Source: Candidatus Falkowiibacteriota bacterium (GTDB lineage: Bacteria > Patescibacteriota > Patescibacteriia > Patescibacteriales > UBA12465). Taken from it: DNA of 18,542 bases. Positions 13,960 to 18,542 of the stretch are shown here, one piece after another. The stretch lies in NCBI GenBank assembly GCA_903937325.1, contig CAIZYV010000050.1, positions 1-18,542 of the forward strand, read 5' to 3'. The notes under the pieces were generated by a model that did not search any database, was not told the origin of the DNA, and saw only the letters and a list, made by a program, of their open reading frames with translations. Within the stretch, counting starts at the first letter, position 1; the number at the start of each line of letters is the position of its first letter. A program made the position numbers and the translations under genes.

Positions 13960-15540
13960 TCAAATAATTTTTTTAAACATATAGGTCTGGCTTAATTTAT
14001 AACCCAATTTACGATAATAGCCACGAACACCAACACCAGAAATCACAGCAATGTTCTTAGCGCCAGCGAGAGATGCTAATAATTCCGCTTTGGCCAACAA
14101 CTCTTTACCCAAACCGCGGTGTTGGACTTTCGCGCCACTGCCAACAGGCATAAGTTCTCCATAAACATGCAATTCGCGAATTAAAGCGGGAGCAATCGGA
14201 CTATTGTCGGCCAGACGCAAGCGGCAAAAACCATAAAGAGTCTTATGATCTAAACTATCAGCGCTAATAAAATATTCTTTGCCGCTAGAAGAGTCATATT
14301 CGATAACATTTATTTGATAATCTTTAATCACTGTCTCCTTAGCTTCACGACAACGAATACAAGCGCACTTAACGCCCTGTTGCTGCATTATCTGTCTAAG
14401 GTTCGTGATCTTATTGCCAGCAATAATTGATTCAGCGGGAATATCACGAATAAGCCTGATAATACGGACATATTCAGGAACCAAGGCTTTACATTTAATA
14501 ATTAAATTCTTTAAAACACGATCTGAATAAGGCTTATATTTTCCTTGTAAATACCATTTATACAATAAACTGCCTTTTGTCACGACCGTCGGATAAAATT
14601 TTATCTGATCAGGCTGAAAACGTTCATCGGAAAATAAAAGCGCAAATAAAGATAAATCTAGCCGAGGATTAGAACCGGGAAGAGCGGGCATTAAATGATA
14701 AGTTATCTTAAAGCCATAATCTTTTAGTAAAGTAGTGGCAGCAGCAATCTCTTTAACGCCATGACCGCGACGATTTAAAGATAGTATCCGATCATTAGCG
14801 GCCTGAACGCCCATCTCTACTCGCGTACAACCGAAAATACGCATTTCCTCAACTTCTTTAACGCTAATATAATCAGGCCTGGTTTCTAAAGTAAGCCCAA
14901 TAATACGATAACGAGCTTTTTCATTTCTTTTCTGCTCTTTAGCTAAATAAGAACGTAAATCACTTAACTTTAAATTTTGCCGATAAGGACTACTCTTTAA
15001 ATCTACAGACGCACGATAGTCATTAGCGGCTCGAAAACAATTTAAAATATACCAATATTTATATTTTTCCGGTAAATAACTCCAGGTACCACCAATAACG
15101 ATAATTTCGATCTTCTCCGGCTGGTGGCCATTATTCTCTAAAGATCGTAGACGAGAAACAACCTGAGTATATGGATGATATTGGCAGCGAATTGCCCGCA
15201 TAACTGCCGGTTCGTTAGACAAATAGCTAACCGGCACATCTTTTTGGCGCGGACAATAAACACAGTGGCCGGGGCAAGGATAAGATTTAGTCAAAACGGC
15301 CACCGGCGCTATACCAGACATTGTCCGAACAGAGCGTTTACGTAAAAAATATTCTAATTCTAAAACTGGCTTAATCTCTTTTTTCGCCAATAAACGTCTA
15401 TATTCGTGGATAATATCAGAATTAAGCAGGGAATCAATTTTATATTTTGTACTTAAACGACGCTTTAAAGCTGATAAATCATCACGGCTATGCACCGAGA
15501 CTGAAGCCTCTTTAATTAAATCTTTGATTGCTTCCAACAT
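13960..15540 (-). CDS. elp3: Elp3: tRNA U34 carboxymethyl-modifying radical SAM/GNAT enzyme
   Basis: Adds a carboxymethyl group at C5 of wobble uridine in tRNA, using acetyl-CoA and radical SAM chemistry. The start at 15540 (MLEAIKDLIKEASVSV) gives 526 aa. An ATG at 15579 adds 13 hydrophobic residues (MFAIIIPVLYPKI) encoded by DNA that carries the promoter palindrome, so I reject it. The radical SAM cluster CPGHCVYC (CX3CX2C) lies at about residues 89-96, followed by SYLSNEPAVMRAIR. CACIRC is the zinc site. The GNAT domain ends the protein, with RELHVYG, QHRGLG (acetyl-CoA loop) and GVGVRGYYRKLGY. Bacteria with Elp3 usually have it without the other Elongator subunits, as here. It stops with TGA, the only such stop in the window. 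It is divergent from the bactofilin-like gene. Confidence 0.93.
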   Translation of the reverse strand: MLEAIKDLIKEASVSVHSRDDLSALKRRLSTKYKIDSLLNSDIIHEYRRLLAKKEIKPVLELEYFLRKRSVRTMSGIAPVAVLTKSYPCPGHCVYCPRQKDVPVSYLSNEPAVMRAIRCQYHPYTQVVSRLRSLENNGHQPEKIEIIVIGGTWSYLPEKYKYWYILNCFRAANDYRASVDLKSSPYRQNLKLSDLRSYLAKEQKRNEKARYRIIGLTLETRPDYISVKEVEEMRIFGCTRVEMGVQAANDRILSLNRRGHGVKEIAAATTLLKDYGFKITYHLMPALPGSNPRLDLSLFALLFSDERFQPDQIKFYPTVVTKGSLLYKWYLQGKYKPYSDRVLKNLIIKCKALVPEYVRIIRLIRDIPAESIIAGNKITNLRQIMQQQGVKCACIRCREAKETVIKDYQINVIEYDSSSGKEYFISADSLDHKTLYGFCRLRLADNSPIAPALIRELHVYGELMPVGSGAKVQHRGLGKELLAKAELLASLAGAKNIAVISGVGVRGYYRKLGYKLSQTYMFKKII

Positions 15541-15571
15541 AATTTTAGGATATAATACTGGTATTATTATA
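15528..15571. promoter_or_regulatory. Divergent promoter region of elp3 and the bactofilin-like gene
   Basis: ATAATAC-TG-GTATTAT (15552-15567) is a perfect 7-2-7 palindrome. On the plus strand TATAAT is at 15551-15556 with TTGCTT 17 bp upstream (15528-15533), inside the elp3 5' end. On the minus strand TATAAT (15571-15566) and TATTAT (15557-15552) are candidate -10 elements for elp3, giving leaders of about 19 or 5 bases. Confidence 0.55.
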
Positions 15572-15596
15572 GCAAACATTTCTTATTTTTATCTTT

Positions 15597-16730
15597 ATGA
15601 ACAAAAAAATTACAACTTTATTGTTTGTGTCCGCCGCCGTCCTGATTTTACTACCAACTCTCGCTAAGGCTTCAGAAATTAAATCTGGTAACCACGTCTA
15701 TTTACCACAAGGAGAAACAATTGACGGTAATCTATACGCCGCGAGCAACAATATCACAATCGAAGGGGAAATAAAAGGAGACCTGATTGCTGCCGCTCAG
15801 ACAATTACTGTTAATGGTCGCATAGAGGGGGATTTAATTGCTGCCGCTCAGACAATTACTGTTAATGGTGAAATTAACGGCAGTATTCGTTTGGCTGGAA
15901 ACAGCGCTAATTTAAACGGTCCAATAGCCCGTAATATTAATTTTATTGGTAATTCCTTAAACATCGGCAAAGAAGCAAAGATTGGTTGGGATGTCTTAAG
16001 TGGCGCTGCCAACACCGAAATTATGGGTTTAGTAAACGGCAGTGTTTATGGTGGCGGCAATAATTTAATGCTCTCTGGAAAAATAGGCAAAGATGTCCAT
16101 TTCACCGGTGATGAAAATATTCGCCATATCACTTTAAGTCCAGAGGCGATTATTAATGGTAATTTAAATTATAACGAAAAGACAGAAATAACGCTCCAAC
16201 CGGGAGCAACTGTTGCCGGAGAAATGAAAGCCGTGTCACAAAAAACAGAAAAAAATATTAGCAATCTCTTATGGTCATGGCTTTATCGTGTTTTTGCCGC
16301 TTTAATAATGGGACTGATCTGGATTGGCGTTGGAAAAAAATTAACCATTTCCCTACAAGCAATAATCAAAAAACAACCTTTAGCTAGTCTGGGTTGGGGA
16401 ATTATTAGCTTTTTAGTAATACCTGTGATTGCTCTTGTTTTAGTTTTTACTCTCATTGGAATTCCCTTAGCACTCGCTCTTATGAGCGCCTGGTTAGTCA
16501 CCCTGATGTTTAGCAAAGTTCTAAGCGCAATTTTACTCGGCAAAGAAATAAGCCGACGGATAATAAAAGATCAAGATTCTCATAAAAATTGGCTAATTTC
16601 TCTAGTTATTGGTGTTATCGTCGCCTGGGCTTTATTTGCTCTACCTTTTATCGGTTGGCTAGTATCTCTAATCGCGATTTGCTTCGGTTTCGGCGCTATA
16701 CTTTTACTCTTGCGCCAACACCAATCCTAA
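15597..16730 (+). CDS. Exported bactofilin-like beta-repeat protein fused to a multi-pass membrane domain
   Basis: A 377-aa protein. A signal sequence (about 1-25, ending LAKAS) precedes a Gly/Asn-rich region (about 30-210) of short repeats such as GDLIAAAQTITVNG and GEINGSIRLAGNS. These are the hallmark of bactofilin/polymer-forming right-handed beta-helices. Four or five hydrophobic segments follow (about 229-247, 265-290, 292-315, 332-350, 351-372). Ordinary bactofilins are cytoplasmic and lack a signal peptide; here the beta-helix would face outward and be tethered by the membrane part. Two 17-residue rungs (61-77 and 78-94) are nearly identical, from a recent DNA duplication. The role is unknown; a structural envelope scaffold is plausible. 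It is followed 14 bases later by the phosphohexomutase, probably in one operon. Confidence 0.8.
   Translation: MNKKITTLLFVSAAVLILLPTLAKASEIKSGNHVYLPQGETIDGNLYAASNNITIEGEIKGDLIAAAQTITVNGRIEGDLIAAAQTITVNGEINGSIRLAGNSANLNGPIARNINFIGNSLNIGKEAKIGWDVLSGAANTEIMGLVNGSVYGGGNNLMLSGKIGKDVHFTGDENIRHITLSPEAIINGNLNYNEKTEITLQPGATVAGEMKAVSQKTEKNISNLLWSWLYRVFAALIMGLIWIGVGKKLTISLQAIIKKQPLASLGWGIISFLVIPVIALVLVFTLIGIPLALALMSAWLVTLMFSKVLSAILLGKEISRRIIKDQDSHKNWLISLVIGVIVAWALFALPFIGWLVSLIAICFGFGAILLLLRQHQS
15786..15869 (+). repeat. Tandem 51-bp duplication inside the bactofilin-like gene
   Basis: A 33-base stretch beginning ATTGCTGCCGCTCAG is identical at 15786-15818 and 15837-15869, exactly 51 bases (17 codons) apart. 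The identity at the DNA level, including third positions, marks a recent duplication or gene conversion of one beta-helix rung. Confidence 0.9.
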
Positions 16731-16744
16731 AATTAAATAAATTT

Positions 16745-18121
16745 ATGTTTAATCCAGAAATATTTAAAGCTTACGATATTAGAGGAATCTTTGAAAAAGA
16801 TTTTGACCTTAATTTTGCTTCTGCTCTTGGTAGAGTTTTTGTTGCTTTGCGACGCCAAGACGGAGACTGTGTGCTCAATAAACCTTTAAAAATACTCGTT
16901 GCCCGCGATATGCGCGTAAGTTCTCCGGCAATATTATTTGCATTAATAGAAGGCTTAAAAAAAGCCGGAGCGGAAGTAATCGATGCTGGGCTTATTTCTA
17001 CACCCAGTTTCTATTTTTCCGTTTCTAATCAGCAGGCAGACGGAGGTATTATGATTTCTGCCTCTCACAATCCTAAAGAATGGAATGGCTTTAAATTAGT
17101 CAGAACAAAAAGTCGGCCAATAAGCGGTGAAAGTGGAATCCAATGGCTAAAAGATCATATTAATATAAATACCAGCACAAAAACTCTAGAAACAAACACG
17201 GAAACGAAAATTATAAATAATGCCACCCTATCTCAGCTACAACATGATTTAAATTTTATTGCCGTTAATGATATTAAGCCTTTATATGTAATTGCTGATG
17301 CGGCTAACGGTATGGGCGCGCAATATCTAGAACTTTTAAGTAAATCCTTGCACATTAATTTAGAAAAGTTAAATTTTACTCTCGATGGCTCTTTTCCAGC
17401 GCATGAAGCCGACCCTTTAAAAGCCGAAAATCTTCAACAGCTACAAGCAGCCGTTTTGGCAAAAGGAGCAGATTTAGGTATCGCGACTGATGGCGATGGC
17501 GATCGTGTCTTTTTTATTGATAATCTTGGAGAATTAATTGATCCTTCAATTATCCGCGGACTTTTAGCACAAATTTTTCTACGTGATAAGCCGGGTAGCA
17601 AAATTTGCTATGACGTCAGACCAGGAAAAATTACCACCGACTTAATCGAAGAAGCAGGTGGAATAGCAATCCCTACACGCGTCGGCCATTCTCTAATCAA
17701 AGAACAGATGCTGGTTGAACAAGCTTATTTTGCTGGCGAATCTTCTGGCCACTTCTTCTTAAATCTAGAAATAGGCTGTTTTGAAATGCCAATGATTATG
17801 ATTGGTAAATTATTAGCTCTATTTTCTCAGCAAAGCAGCACAATAGCGGATTTTATCCAGCCTTACAGACGTTACAGCCATTCTGGAGAAATTAATCTCT
17901 CCGTTAAAAATAAAGAAAAGGTCTTCAGTTTACTGGAAGAAAAATACCAAGACGGAAAAATAGAAAAACTTGATGGTATTAGTATTATTTATCCAGATTT
18001 TTGGTTTAACGTCCGCGCCTCAAATACCGAAGATAAAGTAAGATTAAATTTGGAGGCGAATGATAGCGCTATAATGTCGATAAAAAGAGACGACATCCTC
18101 AGTCTTATTCGTCAATGTTAA
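16745..18121 (+). CDS. Phosphomannomutase/phosphoglucomutase (alpha-D-phosphohexomutase)
   Basis: Interconverts hexose 1- and 6-phosphates, feeding GDP-mannose or UDP-glucose synthesis for envelope glycans. The start at 16745 gives 458 aa and begins with the family N-terminus FNPEIFKAYDIRG. In-frame codons upstream to 16589 overlap the previous gene and match nothing. The phosphoserine is S107 in ISASHNP (commonly TASHNP). The metal loop DGDGDR is at 249-254, the sugar loop GESSGH at 331-336 (commonly GEMSGH), and the phosphate loop RASNTED at 424-430. All four domains are therefore complete. Mannose versus glucose specificity cannot be told by eye. It is 14 bases after the bactofilin-like gene and ends at a strong terminator. 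No Shine-Dalgarno precedes the ATG. Confidence 0.93.
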   Translation: MFNPEIFKAYDIRGIFEKDFDLNFASALGRVFVALRRQDGDCVLNKPLKILVARDMRVSSPAILFALIEGLKKAGAEVIDAGLISTPSFYFSVSNQQADGGIMISASHNPKEWNGFKLVRTKSRPISGESGIQWLKDHININTSTKTLETNTETKIINNATLSQLQHDLNFIAVNDIKPLYVIADAANGMGAQYLELLSKSLHINLEKLNFTLDGSFPAHEADPLKAENLQQLQAAVLAKGADLGIATDGDGDRVFFIDNLGELIDPSIIRGLLAQIFLRDKPGSKICYDVRPGKITTDLIEEAGGIAIPTRVGHSLIKEQMLVEQAYFAGESSGHFFLNLEIGCFEMPMIMIGKLLALFSQQSSTIADFIQPYRRYSHSGEINLSVKNKEKVFSLLEEKYQDGKIEKLDGISIIYPDFWFNVRASNTEDKVRLNLEANDSAIMSIKRDDILSLIRQC

Positions 18122-18139
18122 ATTAATAGCAAAAAAACG

Positions 18140-18168
18140 AAAAAGCCCGCTATGACAGCGGGCTTTTT
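18140..18168. terminator. Bidirectional terminator
   Basis: AAAAAGCCCGCT (18140-18151) and AGCGGGCTTTTT (18157-18168) form a perfect 12-bp stem with an ATGAC loop. It can serve the phosphohexomutase on the plus strand and the DUF4342 gene on the minus strand. Confidence 0.9.
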
Positions 18169-18182
18169 GTTATCTAAACTCT

Positions 18183-18459
18183 TTATTTCTTTTCTACAAC
18201 GATACTGCATTTATTTAAAAGAGCAGCTAAAGCACCGGCGGCCGCTAAAATAGGAGCAAAAACAGCACCAACAACTACAACTGTAACTGGAATTTCCATC
18301 AATACTTTACCCTTCTCATTTTTAATAATAATACGGCGCACATTACCGGCCTTAATTAATTCTTTTATCTTCTTAACTAATTCATGACCCTGTAATTTAA
18401 ACTCCTCAAAATTTTTTTCTCCTTTTGTTTCTGTTTTTTTGGTTTTTTATAAATTTCAT
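18183..18459 (-). pseudogene. DUF4342 domain protein, frame broken near the start
   Basis: The minus-strand frame from 18446 down to the TAA at 18183 encodes about 87 residues ending in a typical DUF4342 domain. Recognisable pieces are GHELVKKIKELIKAGNVRRI, IIIKNEKGKVLMEIPV, a hydrophobic segment VVVVGAVFAPILAAAGALAA and CSIVVEKK. The function of DUF4342 proteins is not known. No ATG, GTG or TTG opens this frame ahead of the domain; a TAA lies at 18449-18447. An ATG at 18459 (MKFIKNQK...) is one base out of phase and would stop after 17 codons. Removing one base from the T6 run at 18443-18448 or the T7 run at 18434-18440 would join the two cleanly. It may be a homopolymer sequencing error, a real frameshift, or a slippage-dependent gene. 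Confidence 0.75.
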
Positions 18460-18542
18460 ATTTATCAAACAAAATGAATTATTATTTATGTAATATTAAA
18501 AAACAATTAAACCAGACAAAACAAAATTTTATTTTTCGGGAA

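Noticed and set aside
13855..13962. Possible UGA recoding or read-through extending elp3 into the 20-aa frame
   Set aside because: Elp3 ends normally at YMFKKII; extension would need two UGA read-throughs, and no other gene contains an in-frame UGA.
15541..15579. Upstream ATG adding 13 hydrophobic residues to Elp3
   Set aside because: The DNA there holds the divergent promoter palindrome and the ATG at 15540 gives a typical Elp3 start.
16589..16744. Upstream extension of the phosphohexomutase frame
   Set aside because: It overlaps the bactofilin-like gene; the family N-terminus begins exactly at the ATG at 16745.
18460..18542. Right edge of the window
   Set aside because: AT-rich sequence with no convincing gene, promoter or structure; probably the leader of the DUF4342 gene.

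Overview
This 18.5 kb AT-rich window looks like ordinary chromosome from a small-genome bacterium, most likely a Candidate Phyla Radiation / Patescibacteria lineage (Parcubacteria-like). That placement is inferred from a VirB2-type pilin of the kind common in these genomes, a DUF4342 protein, a NusA with a charged insertion, tight gene packing, and almost no Shine-Dalgarno motifs before start codons. No rRNA, tRNA, CRISPR, insertion sequence or phage gene was seen. The standard genetic code fits: all long frames read through without internal UGA, and nearly every gene ends in TAA.

Layout from left to right: (1) a minus-strand block with a proton-pumping pyrophosphatase (hppA, cut by the left edge), nusA and a T4SS-type pilin; (2) a plus-strand block, divergent from the pilin, with a Wzx/MATE-like flippase, an RluA-family pseudouridine synthase and a membrane-anchored DsbA/GILT-like thiol protein; (3) a convergent bidirectional terminator; (4) a long minus-strand block read from right to left as elp3, a possible 20-aa micro-gene, glyA-folD, recQ-methyltransferase, csoR-trx and a glutamate dehydrogenase; (5) a plus-strand pair, divergent from elp3, with a secreted bactofilin-like/membrane protein and a phosphohexomutase; (6) a bidirectional terminator facing a minus-strand DUF4342 gene whose start is out of frame with its body.

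The genes suggest these joint roles. GlyA and FolD form a minimal one-carbon module. Elp3 and a Trm9-like methyltransferase could together make wobble-uridine side chains on tRNA. A CsoR/CstR-type repressor and a thioredoxin form a small autoregulated thiol-stress operon with a textbook promoter whose spacer holds the operator. Flippase, phosphohexomutase and the bactofilin-like protein point to envelope and glycan building. The pyrophosphatase recovers energy from biosynthetic pyrophosphate.

The most interesting signals are the csoR promoter/operator with a predicted leaderless start, the Elp3 plus Trm9-like pair, two divergent promoters built on short AT palindromes, a 20-aa open frame with its own promoter and terminator, a terminator hairpin directly before gdhA, and the frame break in DUF4342.
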